Shown in pieces: positions 1 through 12,507 of a DNA stretch of 64,000 nt (its first letter is position 1; each line of letters opens with the position of its first letter). Source of the DNA: Ailurus styani (Eukaryota > Chordata > Mammalia > Carnivora > Ailuridae); NCBI GenBank assembly GCA_002007465.1, contig LNAC01001230.1, forward strand, positions 1-64,000, given 5' to 3'. The notes under the pieces are model-generated. The model worked only from the letters and a program-made list of their open reading frames with translations, was not told the origin of the DNA and searched no databases. A program made the translations under genes and the position numbers.

Positions 1-62
1 TGATGATTCACAGACCTGTACCCCTTGGGCAAAGAATAAAAATAAAAATTAAAAAAAAATAA
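1..62 (+). mobile_element. LINE-1 3' end (cut by window edge)
   Basis: The window opens inside the last bases of a carnivore L1 3' untranslated region. The phrase 'gattcacagacctgtacccc' recurs at the ends of other L1 copies here (near 46260, and in reverse near 18750). It is followed by an impure A-rich tail. The rest of the element lies upstream of the window. Confidence 0.75.
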
Positions 63-1255
63 AAGAATTGTGAGGACAATAAACATCATTTCCTCATAAC
101 ATTCAGGCTTATTGTCTCCATCATGAACTAAACGGCCTATTATTTTCTTACTCATAAGGGTGTAATGAATATCTCCTAGGCACTTTGTGCCCCTGCCTCC
201 ATAATTCCCTAGAGATCCTATGCTGTACTACAGTCTCCAGGAGTGTGGAGCTCATTATGGGGGAGAGGGGGAGAGGGAGTGAAGTATCTCAAATTATACT
301 TTAGAAACCAGGCTTTATGCTCCCATGTCCTCTGTAAAATGAACCACAGGGTATATATTTCTCATTTCTCTCCCCTCAGGAGGATGCCAAACTCTTGCTC
401 AGGAAAAAGGGAGAAGTTGCTTTGGGCTTTCCTCTTCTCCTCTGAGATTTGCTTCATAAAAGAACTATTACTGGCTGCAGCTAAAATTTCCCCTTTGCAT
501 ATGCCTGAGTGTGCAAGACCTTTTTGTTGTAATCTTCTGTAAATGCGAAATTATCTGCCAAGTTTTATGGTTAATTGTTGTATTTCCATGCTCTTAATTT
601 ATAAAGTGTTTATCTTTAGTGCTCAAAGGAGAGACACATCTCTCACATCTCATGTATCTCACACATCCCAGTGACCAAAAGAGCATAGTCAGAGGCAGTG
701 AAGAGTTAATGTAAGAGAGGAAGTCATAACGTAGCCCACTACACACTTGGGGAATTATGGTAGATGAGGCTTTGATTCGTTTATCCTCAGATAATCCATC
801 ACAGACTTGAAGAAAAACAAAGAGGGGTAAAACAAGGAAGACCATTTCCCCCCCCCCCAACTTAAATGCTGGTTGTTGAACATTTGCTAGCTTATCATTG
901 GGAAAAACTGAATTAAGATGACATAAGATGTATCCAGTACTCCTGGAGTACTGTCTATAAGACAGAGTCTTATAAAGAGTCTATAAGGAGTCCTATAAGA
1001 AAGGAGTCTATAAAAAAGATTATCTTTCTTATGCTACTGTACCTAACATATATACTATTACTTACTACAAACATAGTAAGTTATGTCTTTACCACACTTA
1101 GTACAAGTAGCAGCCAGGATTCTGGAAGGGAACATAGCTCACTATTTTTTTAAATCAGAATTTAGGACATGGTTAATAGAAACTTAAAAAAAAGTGCAAA
1201 TAAATAATAGTGGAGAGTCCTCACTAATTTTAGCCTGAAGAAGATAGTGAAGAGA
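63..1255. other. Unique or unrecognised sequence
   Basis: No gene, RNA or confident repeat was recognised. Two short open frames (243-542 plus, 594-860 minus) have no recognisable domain and look like chance. A run of about ten C lies at 849-858. A degenerate short tandem repeat with core GAGTCTATAA occupies about 950-1016. Confidence 0.5.
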
Positions 1256-3282
1256 TTTATCATCAGAACTTTCTACACAAGCAAAAGCTAAAGAAGTCCA
1301 TCACCACTTAAATGGCCTTACAAGAAATGTTAAAGGAACATCTTTAAGCTGAAAAGAAAGCATGCTAGTTAGTAACAAGAACACATATGAAAGAATAAAT
1401 CTCACTGGAAAGGTAAATTCATAGAAAGGTAGTAGATTATAAAGCTAGTGTAAAGGTTAAAAGTTAAAAGAAGTAAGAACAACTATGACTACAACAATTA
1501 GTTAAAGGATCTACAAGATGAAAACATATAAAATGTGACATTAAAAACACAAAATATGGTGGGAGAATAGTAATAATGTTGAGCTTTATGATAGGATCAA
1601 ATTTAGGTTGTTGTCAACTTAAAATAGACTCCTATCGATAGATGTAAGCCTCATACTAACCACAAAGCAAAAACCTATAGTAAATACACAAAAGATAAAG
1701 AAATATAAGCATACAACTAAAGAAAGTTAACAAACCACAAAAGAAGAGAGCAAGAGGAGAAAGGAACGGAGAGGTACCATAAAAACAACCAGAAAACAAG
1801 GAACAAAACAGAGATAAGTACATACCTATCAATGATCACTTTAAGTGAAAATGGACTAAATTCTGCAATCAAAAGACAGAGTGGCTGAATGGGTTAAAAC
1901 AAAAAACCAACAAATAAAACCCCCAAATTCCCCAAGGCCCATGTATATTATGTGTATAAGAGACTTACTTTAGATGTAAGAACATACACAGACTGAAAGT
2001 AAAGAGATGAAGAAAGGTATTTCATGCAAATGCAAACAAAACTGGTGTAGCTATAATTATGTCAGACAAAACAAACTTTAAAACAAAGACTGTAACAAGA
2101 GACAAAGACATGATAAAGGAATCAATCCAATGTGAAGATACAACACTTGTAAATACTTATGCATCAAACATGGGAGCACCTAAATATATAAAGAAAATAT
2201 TAACAGACCTAAAGGGAGAAATATAGTAATACAGTAATGGTGAGGGAGTTTAATACCCTACCCACATTAATGGATAAATCATCCAGACAGAAAATCAATA
2301 AGGAAATATTGACCTTAAACAATACATTAAACCAGATGGACTTAACAGATATTTATAAAAGATTCCATCCAGAACCAATACAATATACATTTTTCTTAAG
2401 TGCACATGGAACATTGCCCAAGATAGATTATATGTTAGGCCAAAAAACAAGTCTTAATAAATTTAAGAGGACTGAAATCATATCAAGCTTATTTTCTGAA
2501 GAAGAATGATATGAAACTAGAAATTAACTAAATGAAGACAACTGGAAAATTCTCAAATTTGTGGAGATTAAACAATGTGCTACTGAACAATCAGTGCATC
2601 AAAGAAGAAATCAAATATAAAAGCTACCTTGAGGCAAATGAAAAGGGAAATGGAGTAAACCAAAATTTGGGATGCAGCAAAAGTAGTACTAAGAAGGAAG
2701 TTCATAGTGATAAACACCTACTTCAACGAGCAGGAAAAGTCTCAAATAAGCCACCTAACTTTACACCTCAAGGAACTAGAAAAACAAAGCCCAAAGTTAG
2801 TAGCAAAAAAGGAAATAACAAAGACTAGATCAGAAATAAATGAAACTGAGGTTAAAAAGTGAGAAGAAAAGATCAACAAAACCAAGAGTTGGTTCTTTGA
2901 AAGGTAAACAAAATTGACAAAACTTCAGCTAGACTCACTAAGAGAAAAAAAAGAGAGAAGACTCAAATAAATAAAGTTAGAAATGAAAGAGGAGTTCTTA
3001 TAAGTAATACCACAGAAATACAAGGGATCCTAAGAGACTACTATAAATAATTACATGCTAAGAAAGTAAACAACATGGAAGGAAATGGATAAATTCCTTT
3101 TAAATATAAAGCCTTTCAAGACTTAATCGTGATGAAATAGATTTGAAGAGATTATTACTAGTAAGGAGATTTAAGTAGTAATCAAAAACCTTCCAACAAA
3201 CACAAGTTTAGGACCATTCTCAGTTTCACTGGTGAATTCTATCAAGCTTTCAAAAAAGATTAATACTAATCCTTCTCAAACT

Positions 3283-3447
3283 GTTGAAAAAAGAAGAAGA
3301 AGAAAGAAGAAGGAAGAAGAAGAAGAAGAAGAAGAAGAAGAAGAAGAAGAAGAAGAAGAAGAAGGAGAAGAAGGAGAAGAAGAAGGAGAAGAAGAAGGAG
3401 AAGAAGAAGGAGAAGAAGAAGAAAAAGAAGGAGAAGAAAAAGAATAG
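3283..3447 (+). repeat. GAA/TTC purine-pyrimidine microsatellite
   Basis: About 165 bases are almost pure purine on the plus strand. The first half is mainly (GAA)n. The second half, roughly 3361-3440, has a 12-base higher-order unit (GAAGAAGAAGGA) repeated about four to five times. It lies inside the old L1 where the consensus has a short GAAGAGGA-like purine stretch, so it probably grew from that seed. Open frames over it coding for poly-Glu, Lys, Leu or Ser are composition artefacts. Confidence 0.95.
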
Positions 3448-4296
3448 GGAACCCTTTCAAACACATTTTATGAAGGCAGCATTACCCTGATAATGAAATC
3501 AGACAAGGACACCACAAGGAAAGAAAATTACAGGCCAATATCCCTGATGAACACAGTTGCAAAAATGTTAGCAAACTGATTTCAACAATACATTAAAGGG
3601 ATCATACATCATGATCAAATGGGATTTATTCCAGGGATGCAAGTATAGCTCAACATTCACAAATCAGTCAATGTAATAAACCACCTTAATAAAATGAAAG
3701 AATCATATGATCATCTCAATAGATGTAGAAAAAGCATTTGGCAAAATGTAAAGTTCATTTCTGATTAAAAAATAACCTCTCAATAAAGTGGATATAGATA
3801 GAATGTATATCCACAAAATAAAGGCCATGTAAGTCAAGCCTATGGATAACACCATACTCAATGGTGAAAAGCTGAAAATTTTCCTGTAAGATCATGAACA
3901 AGACAAGGATGCCCACTCTTGTAGTACTGGAAGTAACCACACAAGAAAAAGAAAAAAAGTCATCCAAATTGAAAAAGAAGAAGTAAAACCACCCTTATTT
4001 CTAGATGACATGACACTATATATAGAAAACCTCAAAGACTCCTTCAAAAAACTGCTACAACTAATAAATGAATTCAGTAAAGTTGCAACATATAAAATCA
4101 AAACACAGAAATCAGCTGCATTTCTACATATTAATTATGGACTATCAAAGAGAAATTAAGACAACAATCATACTTACAAATGCACCAAAAAGAATAAAAT
4201 ACCTTGGAATAAATTTAATCAAGGAAGTGAAAGACCTGTGCACTGAAAACTGTAAGACACTAATGAAAGAAATTGCAGAAGGCAAAAATAAATGGG

Positions 4297-4500
4297 GGGG
4301 GGGCGCCTGGGTGGCTCAGTGGGTTAAAGCCTCTGCTTTCACCTCAGGTCATGATCTCAGGGTCTTGGGATCGAGGTCCGCCTCAGGCTCTCTGCTCGGC
4401 GGGGAGCCTGTTTCCTCCTCTCTCTGCCTGCCTCTCAGCCTACTTGTGATCTGATCTCTCTGTGTCAAATAAATAAATAAAATCTTTAATAAATAAATAA
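4297..4500 (+). mobile_element. SINEC (mustelid-type) inserted in L1
   Basis: A complete tRNA-derived carnivore SINE. The head is 'gcgcctgggtggctcagt', followed by the 'aggtcatgatctcagggtct' body and a tail of CT-rich sequence plus (AAATA)n and AATCTT. A G-run of ten precedes the head. The L1 words 'aaataaatgg' on the left and 'aaataaatggga' on the right form the target-site duplication. An open frame (4068-4454) crosses from L1 into this SINE and is not a gene. Confidence 0.92.
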
Positions 4501-5064
4501 ATAAATGGGAAGATACTCCTTGCTCATGGATTGGAAGAATTAATTATTGAAATTTCCATACTACCTAAAGCAATCTACAGATTTGATGCAGTCCCTATCA
4601 AAACTCCCGTGGCAATTTTCACAGAAATAGAACAAACAATACTAATATTAGCATGGAACCATAAAAGACCCCAAATAGCAAAAGCATTCTCAAGAAGGAA
4701 GAACAAAGCTAGAGGCAAAATGCTCCCCATTTTTAAACTATACTACAAAGCTATAGCTATTAAAATAGTATTGTGTATTATGACACATAGATCAATGGAA
4801 CCAAAGAGTGAACCCAGAAATAAACCCATTCACATATGGTCAATTAATTTATGACAAAGAAGCCAAGAATATACAATGGGGAAAGGACAGTCTATTCGAC
4901 AAATGTATTGGGAAAACTGAACAGCCACATGCAAAATAATGAAACTGGACCACTGGACCACTATCTTACATTATATACAAAAATTAACCCCAAATGAGTT
5001 AAAAATCTGAACAAAACCTAAAACCATAACATACCTGGAAGAGGACGTAAGTGATAAGTTCTTT

Positions 5065-5252
5065 CTTTCTTTTTTGTTTAAATTTGACAGAGAGAGAGAT
5101 CACAAGGAAGCAAATAGGCAGGCAGAGGGAGAGGGGGAAGCAGGCTCCCTGCTGAGCAGAGAGCCTGATGCAGGACTCGATCCCAGGACCCTGAGATCAT
5201 GACCTGAGCCGAAGGCAGAGGCTTAACCCACTGAGCCACCCAGGGGCCCTGC
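5065..5252 (-). mobile_element. SINEC, reverse orientation, in L1
   Basis: Reverse-complement carnivore SINE. It has the T-rich tail at left, 'gacagagagagagatcacaa', the 'gatcatgacctgagccgaag' body and the head 'gagccacccaggggcc' at right. The direct repeat 'taagttcttt' at 5055-5064 and 5253-5262 is the target-site duplication. Confidence 0.92.
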
Positions 5253-6092
5253 TAAGTTCTTTTACATAGGTCTTGGCAAGGTCTTGATTTTTTTAATATA
5301 ACACCAAAAGCAAAAGCAACAAAACCAAAAATAACAAGTGGGACTAAATCAAATCAAACTTTTTGTATAGTAAAGGAAACTCAACAAATAAAAAGGCAAC
5401 ATATTGAATGGGAAAAATATTTGCAAATTATATATCCAATAAAGGGCTAATAACTAAAATGTATAAAGAACTCTTACAACTCAATAGCAAAGAAACAAAA
5501 CAAATAATTCATTTAAAAATTCACAGAAGATCTAAGTAGACATTTTTCTAAGGAAAATATACACACAGCCAACAGGTAGATGAAAATATGCTTTACATCA
5601 TTAATCATCAGGGAAATTCAAATTGAAACCACAATGATAAATCATTTTGTTCCTGTTAGAACAGCTATATCAAAAAGGCTAAATAACAAGTGCTGGCAAG
5701 GATGTGGAGGAAAGGGAACCCTTTTGTACTACTGGAAACCAATTGTAAATTGGTGCAGCCACTATGTAAAATAGTATGGATGTTTCTCAAAAATTAAAAA
5801 TACAACTACAATATGATTCAGTAATTCTATTTCTCGGTATTTATCCAGAAAAATAAATAACACTAACTTGAAAAGAGATATGCACCCCTATGTTCACTGT
5901 GGCAGTGTTTACAGTAACCAAAATATGGAAACAACCTAAGTATCCATCAGTGGATAAATTAATAAAGAAATTGTGGAATATATATACAAAGGAATATGAT
6001 TCAGCCAAAAAAGTAGGAAATCTTGCCATATGTGACAACATGGAGGGACCTTGATGGCATCAGACAGAGATAGACAAATACTGTGTGATCTC

Positions 6093-6290
6093 TCATATAT
6101 ATGGAATCTCTCTCTTTATATATACATATATATATACATATATATGTATATATATAAATACATAAATATTTATAGCTGAATTACATATATAATTTATAAC
6201 TAAATATATATACATATATAAAATACTATACGTATTAAACATTATATATAAAAACACTATATAGATAAAAAACACTATATGCACTCCCAT
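6093..6290. repeat. TA-rich low-complexity tract
   Basis: Alternating (TATACA)n and (TA)n-like sequence begins at the L1 3' end and continues about 180 bases. A short (GT)n follows at 6294-6306. Open frames over it reflect composition only. Confidence 0.85.
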
Positions 6291-6309
6291 GAGTGTGTGT
6301 GTGTGTAAC

Positions 6310-7340
6310 TGTAAGTCAAAGGGCAGTGGATCCACACTTCTGACAGGTCAGACTCCAAGGGCATAAAGCAGGGTGGACTGGACTGACTTTGGAGGTGTAA
6401 ATGGAGGATAGCAAACAGTCACCCATGAGTTGGCACAGAACCCAAGGATGCTGGTTTTATGTGTTTCTTCCTGGGTGTGTGTGTATGTGTGTATGCAGCA
6501 TACAAGATGTCAGGACTTAGAGAAATGTTTTTGTTGATTCATTCCAAAGAGTCAAGTAGCAATAAGCTGTATTGCCCCAGCAAGGCCCTAACAAAAATTG
6601 GTTAGTAGGGCTGCTCTGGATCCAAGATCTCAAGTCATCATTTTTGCTATTTTGTGACTTGTGATTCAGCAGGATGGGTGAAATGAACACTAAATATGAA
6701 TGTTTCCTTCTCAAGGAACCACCAATAGTAAGTAGCTGATGTTAAGAATTGGTGTACTTTCCAAGTGGGCTCTTCCATGTCTGTTGTCTATTTCACAGAG
6801 GCCTCTGCCCAGTGACATGCTGGGACCAGTCTGCATAGACAAGAGCCAAATGCATACATCGCTTCCCAATTTCAGTTCAGTGACACCATGTTGGTAGCTT
6901 GAAATTGGCCGTGTATGAGAATTTATACCATAGAAATAAGCAAACTCTATGGATCATTTGCTTCACCCAGAGAGTTTGTTTTTACACATTGAGCAGCACA
7001 CAGACTGCCCTTGCCTATAGAAATTACCTAAGTAAGTTAACCAAACAGAGTTCTAGGAGACAGATCCTCCTAGGTCTCAAATGTGAGGATTTACCCTCCT
7101 TAGGTAATTTCAAATTTCCAGTTTCCTTAAAATTTACCAATTTTTGAATTTTCCCTTCCCTAACCACGGAATTACTAGTCCCCCAAGATGTCAGGGAATT
7201 TATAGCTTTCATATTAGCATGTAAAAATTCTGAGTCTAAATATGCTCTTTTTTGTATCATTTTGGCTTACTCTTCACAACTCTTCACCTATTTTATTGCA
7301 TCTATAGTAACCCAGCTGAGTTACTCTGAGTCAGTCAGGA
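6310..7340. other. Unrecognised sequence
   Basis: No confident gene or repeat. A short (GT)n-like stretch lies near 6475-6502. Overlapping short frames at 6899-7147 (plus) and 7024-7260 (minus) have no recognisable domain. Confidence 0.45.
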
Positions 7341-8012
7341 TGGGGATTTTTATTAATTTTAATTCCAGTATTGTTAACATTCAGTGTTATATTTGTTTCA
7401 CCTGTACAGTATACTGATTCAATAATTGTATATATTACTCAGCGCTCATCATAAGTGTACTCTTAATCCCTTTTGCCTATTTTACCTATCCCCCGGCCAT
7501 GTCTGCTCTGACAACCACTGATTTGTTCTCTTTAGTTAGAATTCTGTTTCTTGGTTTGTCTCTCTCATTTTTTTCTCTGTTCATTTGCTTTGTTTCTTAA
7601 ATTCCATATATGAGTGAAATCATATATTTGTCTTTCTCTGTTTTATTTCACTTAACATTATACTCTCTAGTTCTATCCATGTTGTTGCAAAGGGCAAGAT
7701 TTCATTCCTTCTTATGACTGAATAATATTCCATTCAATATATACTCCATGTATACACATTACATCTTCTTTATGCATTCATCTATTGATGGACACTTGGC
7801 TCCTTCCCTAATTTGGCTATTGTAAATAATACTGCAATAAACATAGGGTTGCTTATATCCTTTAAAATTACTGTTTTTGTATTCTTTAGGTAAATACCTA
7901 GTAGTGTGATTACTGGCTCGTAGGGCAGTTCAATTTTTAATTTTTTGAGGAACCTCTATACTGTTTTCCACAGTGGCTCCACCAGTTTGCATTCCCACCA
8001 ACAGTGCATGAG
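7341..8012 (-). mobile_element. LINE-1 3' end, reverse orientation
   Basis: The reverse complement matches the end of carnivore/L1MA-type L1s: the 3' UTR at left (7345-7500), then the end of ORF2. Recognisable reversed words include 'tgggaatgcaaactggtgga' near 7990 and 'atccatcaatagatgaatgc' near 7780. It is 5'-truncated at the right-hand end and decayed. Confidence 0.85.
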
Positions 8013-8391
8013 GGTTAGGATGGCATTTTTTTGTTTGCTATCACTATACTTTCCTGCAAACTTTCAATATTTTGGATTGAAAAATGATGGACTGTGATGT
8101 ATAAGACACTGCGTTGGGCTCTGAAGGGCACTGAGAAAGAATAGGGTTGTGGCAAAAAACCTGAGGTTTGTAGGAGGACATTTGTACTTCTAATCTTCCT
8201 TCTTTTGGAAGATTTTAACTTTTAGGTAGGGAAGGTGTCTCTCTAGTGCCATGGATGTTCAGGGCATATTGTTTTCAGATGTCAAATCAGGGATGGAAGG
8301 GCACTGGAGCTTAGATTTGCCTCAGAGAGTATACTAACACAATCAGAGGCATAATTTATTTGCTCTGTGTGCCCTTCCAGACCCCTTCTCC

Positions 8392-8577
8392 TTTTTTTTT
8401 AATATTTTATTTATTTATTTGAGAGAGAGAGAGACAACATGAGAGAGTAAAAGGTCAGAGAGAGAAGCACACTCCCCATGGAGCTGGGAACGTGATGCAG
8501 GACTCAATCTCGAGACTCCAGGGTCATGACCTGAGCCAAAGGCTGTCACTTAACCAACTGAGCCACCCAGGGGTCCA
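8392..8577 (-). mobile_element. SINEC, reverse orientation
   Basis: T-rich tail at left, (GA)n, 'gggtcatgacctgagccaaa' and the reversed head 'gagccacccaggggtcc'. A C/T-rich direct repeat (about 8385-8397 and 8578-8590) is the likely target-site duplication. It is more diverged than the mustelid-type copies. Confidence 0.9.
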
Positions 8578-8589
8578 TCTTCTCTTTTT

Positions 8590-10089
8590 TCTATACTGCA
8601 ATGAGCCCTGGGGGGCTGACCTTTATGGCTTATATACCAAAGTTTCTAAACCCCAATTGGGTTTACTCAATGGGGGCCACCAACAGGAGATAGAGGAAGA
8701 AGAAGAGATAAATTAGTTCACCAAAGACTGCTTCCCTGCCAATACCTATGGCTTTCTGCAGTTCCCATAAAACCCTCCCTCCCCTACCACTCTGTCTCTT
8801 CATGTTAGAAGTGATAACAAATCCATTCTCTTAGAAGTATAACGGACCCTGGCTACATCACCAACCCCTGTTCATTCCCTTAACTTGTACTTACACCTTG
8901 TGAAAAAATGTAATAATCCCTACTTAACACTCTTCGATGAACTCATTTCATTAGCCCATCTATCTCTTGTCCGGACAAATACATTACTATAATGATGTTT
9001 TAAATATGGATTTTGAATGCAGAGAAAATGAGGAGATATTTCTTTTCATTGCTGGTGGAAATTTCTTGCATACCCAGCCCCAAACCAAACTTCAGCACTT
9101 TGCTGATTCCCAGACTTCTGGTTGGGGGGAGGTGTCTCAGTCTTCCAAGGAATAATGTCATTCCTTTTGGCTTCACCAAATTATTCTAATTTCTCATTTT
9201 CCACTTTTTTTTTATTGCAAAAGACACTTGGCTCATGACTTCCTTTCCCTTTTTATTGCATCCCACCTCAAGCCCATTCTCTTTTTTGTAGCCCTTAAAT
9301 ACAATTAATCCTCAAACCCCATTAAGTACAGCAATTTCTTCTAGGCCAGGAGTATTTCTGCAATTGCAAATAATCATCTGAGTGTACTAGATTTATTAAA
9401 GCATTTGGAAATATCACTATGACTGTAAATGTCTCTTGTATCCAGAATATAGAATGCTACCAGCAAATCTGGCAGGGAACAGTCTATTACCAATCCAAAC
9501 ACTAGCACTTTCACATCTGTTACGCTTAAAATTTTTAAACTAATGTATTCATTCCAGAAACAGCAGAACAAAAAGATATCCAGCTAGGAGATCTATTTTC
9601 ATATCAATATTTAAAATGCTTTCAATATTTACCATTTCACACTCACTAAATCTCCCATGACTTTTTGCTTTCAGGAAATCCATCAATTACAAACCAAAGC
9701 AAACATCTAAAAGGACCTGTAAAATGCAATATATATTGGCAGGCAGGGAGTCCAGAGCTCACTAGAGAATGCAATTAGCAAAATTCCTCCAAATTCATGA
9801 AAATGAATAAATCGTGTCACCATCTTGAAAATCCATATTTATTATTACTCCAAAGAGAGAGTCAATTAGAATCTAATTTCAAAATCTTGCCTCCAGGGAA
9901 AAGTGATAAACATGAATAGAAAATTCACACTAAAAAAAAAAAGTAAAAAACAAATAAACATATGAGATTATTAACTTTACTAATAAAACTATAGAAAATA
10001 AAAGTGGGTTTTTTCTTTAAATTGCAAAAATATTTTTAAAAATAATGCTTGTGACTGCTGTGGGAAAATAATACTGTATTACAGTTAAA
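8590..10089. other. Unrecognised sequence
   Basis: About 1.5 kb with no gene or RNA and no confident repeat. Short frames (8967-9155 plus, 9374-9571 minus) show no known motif. Confidence 0.45.
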
Positions 10090-10335
10090 AGCATGATCCT
10101 TGAAATCACATTGCCTAGATGTGAGTCCCTACTTCAATTTTAATTGAGTATCTTCAGACATTTAGCTGAGTCCATTTGTGTCTCAGTTTTTTAGTCTGTA
10201 AAATGGGGATAATTATAATATGCCTTATACAGATATTGAGAAGATTCAAAAATATAGCATCTAAAAAAGTAAAGTAGAACAGGACCTGCCACATAATAAG
10301 GTATTAGTAATTATCAGCAATTATTATTACAGCTA
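10090..10335 (-). mobile_element. MIR SINE relic, reverse orientation
   Basis: Read on this strand it follows the reversed MIR consensus: a 'gagtccct' region, then 'gtctgtaaaatggggataat' near 10194, and a TTATTATTA-type end near 10325. It is an ancient mammal-wide repeat. Confidence 0.75.
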
Positions 10336-10369
10336 TGATGAATGATGATGACCCCTGGTAAGGGCAGTA

Positions 10370-10745
10370 AATTGGGTGTTGAACACTCCCTTACACAGTA
10401 ATGAGAGTATAAATTGGCATAAACTTTCTAGAGGGAAGTTTATCTGTATAGCATATAGAGCTATAAAAAGTTAGTTTTCTGCAGTATAGTAAAATCACTT
10501 CTAAGCATTTATCCTAGGGAAATTATCACAGAGGCAAAGATTTCTTTCCAAGGATGTTCATTTTAGCACTATTTATAGATAATCATTAGAAATGATGTCT
10601 GAAAATGGCAATATAATGATCATTCAATGGAGTACTATGGAATAAATAATTAATACTTTTAATAAAATAATATGTGAAAAAGCAGAATATAAGAAGCTCA
10701 TGTGGTTGGACTCTGTTTACTTTAAACTAACTTTTATTTATTTTA
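10370..10745 (+). mobile_element. Old LINE-1 3' fragment (L1M-type)
   Basis: Recognisable L1M 3' words such as 'cacttctaagcatttatcct' near 10497, a 'ccaaggatgttca' block near 10547 and an 'atggagtactatggaat' block near 10626. A reverse SINE follows and the trace fades after it. Confidence 0.75.
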
Positions 10746-10751
10746 TTTATT

Positions 10752-10938
10752 TTTTTAAAGATTGTATTTATTTATTTGACAGAGAGAGAGAGAGAGAGAT
10801 CACAAGTAGGCAGAGAGGCAGGCAGAGTGAGAGGAGGAAGTAGGCTCCCCACTGAGCAGAGGGCCCGATGCGGGGCTCGATCCCAGGACCCTGAGATCAT
10901 GACCTGAGCCGAAGGGGCCTTAACCACCCAGGCACCCC
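10752..10938 (-). mobile_element. SINEC, reverse orientation, with shortened head
   Basis: Mustelid-type SINE in reverse, with (GA)n, 'gatcacaagtaggcagagag' and 'gatcatgacctgagccgaag'. The head shows an internal deletion: 'aaggggccttaaccaccca' lacks the usual 'cagaggcttaacccactgag' block. Confidence 0.9.
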
Positions 10939-10944
10939 TAAACT

Positions 10945-11380
10945 GTAACTGTAAATTTTATTAATTATATATATACATAATTATATAGATAATAAATATT
11001 TCATTTACAGATGAAAATTTAAAAGTTCATCAAACTTACTGACTTCAAATGGTATTATTACAGGTGATTTTGTTGACTATATATTTGTGTTTGCTAAGGC
11101 TTTTATTGGTGAGAGTTAATTACCTTCTAAAAAAAGGTGCTAAAGTCTCCTTAAGTGCTTTACATGTGATTAACAGATGTTCAAACTAGAATAGTCTTTG
11201 GTAGTCTCCTACTCATCTTTCTTTCCCTGACAGTTGCATGCTCAATTAGATGCATTTACAACTTCATGCACAATTGATAACCTTTTGTCATAAGTGTGAC
11301 TTTAATTATCTGGTCAGCAACCTTGACACCAATTTAGTAGCCAAACATAAATATAACTCATCTCCATGCTCAAGCTACTT
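10945..11380. other. Unrecognised A+T-rich sequence
   Basis: No gene or confident repeat. The first part may be the last trace of the L1M fragment ending near 10745. Confidence 0.4.
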
Positions 11381-11590
11381 AAAATAACAAACATTTACCT
11401 ATAATTTGTTGAGGATATACTATATGCCAGAAATGGTTAATTATTTTGCACACATTATTTACCTTAATCTTTACAATTATCTTGGGAGTTAGGAACCATA
11501 TTCTTCTCATATGGAGGAAGAGGGATTCAAGTGTGAAGAGTGGAATTTGATGCCCAGTCTGTCTGACTCAGTGACTACACTTTAACTCCA
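11381..11590 (+). mobile_element. MIR SINE relic
   Basis: Sense MIR. It has 'aacaaacatttacct' near 11387, 'atactatatgccagaaatgg' near 11417, then 'ttatttaccttaatctttac' and a decayed 3' domain ending around 'gtctgactcagtgactac'. Confidence 0.75.
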
Positions 11591-12119
11591 GTATATGCTG
11601 CCTCTCGATCACTGCCCTAGGCATACCTGGCTTCTTTGCTGTCCTTATTGGGAAGACAAACAAAATCTAAAGTATAATCTAAGATGTATTGATGACTGGA
11701 AAGTTAGAATAAAATAACCTGGAATTTAACAACTCTGGCTAATACACAAACTCTACACCACTAAAATGAAGATTAGTTATAGACATTTTACTTAAGACAA
11801 TAAATTAAAAAAATATTTAAAAGATTAATCAAATATAAGAAACGTTTGACAAATCACAGTATTATTTTTTACAGGAAAAAATCTTTAAAGAGAATCTGTT
11901 TCACATGGAGAGATTAATTACTTAATGGAAATGTTTCTTGTTTTGGTTTGTCTTCAAGGTGATGATTTTGGTGGGTGGAAGGGTTTTTTTCTCCTTATTT
12001 TATGATAATGATTCTCTATGATACTTTCTAGTTATTTTCAGGCCATTTCTGGTCCTGGTTACCTAACTAGACAATTAAGGCAGGAGAAATGATATATTTT
12101 TCATATATAAATATTGAAC

Positions 12120-12325
12120 TAAAGTAGAAGTTTTCTGTTCCTGGCTCTACCATTAATTTGCTATGATTTCCCATCCAGAGAGTATAAAGATTAGATACCA
12201 CTTCCTCATTTGTATAATAAAAGGGTACTTTATAATCTCAAGCATGCCTTTTAACTATCTCATTCTATGATTCTGGGTAGGCCTAGAACATTGTTAGGTA
12301 TACTGTATAAATATTTATGGAATAA
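12120..12325 (-). mobile_element. MIR SINE relic, reverse orientation
   Basis: Reversed MIR order. It shows 'ctggctctaccattaatttg' near 12142, 'ccacttcctcatttgtataa' near 12198, a degenerate middle, and 'tagaacattgttaggtatac' near 12285. Confidence 0.65.
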
Positions 12326-12359
12326 GTACATATCTTTCAGTTACTCCCTAATCCTATCT

Positions 12360-12425
12360 ATTCATCAAGGCCTAGCCGAAACCTCACTTCCTTCATGAAG
12401 ACTCCCTTGAGGTCTCAAACTTCCT
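12360..12425 (+). mobile_element. Possible L2 3'-end relic
   Basis: 'ctcacttccttcatgaagac' resembles the L2 3' region but the match is short. This call is tentative. Confidence 0.35.
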
Positions 12426-12507
12426 GAACTCAAAAATAGTCAGTACAGTAATTACATGTTATCTTTAAATACTGCTTAATAATTTCACATAAGAAAGTCC
12501 TTGTTTT

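Larger units (their letters stand above)
1256..6115 (+). mobile_element. Old LINE-1, from ORF1-ORF2 linker to 3' end
   Basis: This is a long, heavily mutated sense-strand L1. It begins in the region between ORF1 and ORF2 ('cttacaagaaatgttaaag') and runs through the endonuclease and reverse-transcriptase parts of ORF2 to the 3' region near 6115. Recognisable ORF2 words include 'catgatcaaatgggatttat' near 3611 and 'tccctatcaaaactcccgtg' near 4592. Many stops and frameshifts break ORF2, so no functional protein is possible; frames at 2237-2509, 4068-4454 and 4531-4854 are fragments of it. A GAA tract (3283-3447) and two SINEs (about 4297-4500 plus, 5065-5252 minus) interrupt it. The divergence suggests a pre-carnivore L1M-type element. 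Confidence 0.85.

Noticed and set aside
3232..3490. Open frames encoding poly-Glu, poly-Lys, poly-Leu or poly-Ser
   Set aside because: All are translations of the GAA/TTC microsatellite in different frames; there is no gene context.
4068..4454. 128-codon frame
   Set aside because: It reads from decayed L1 ORF2 into the SINE at about 4297-4500; it is a chance fusion of two mobile elements.
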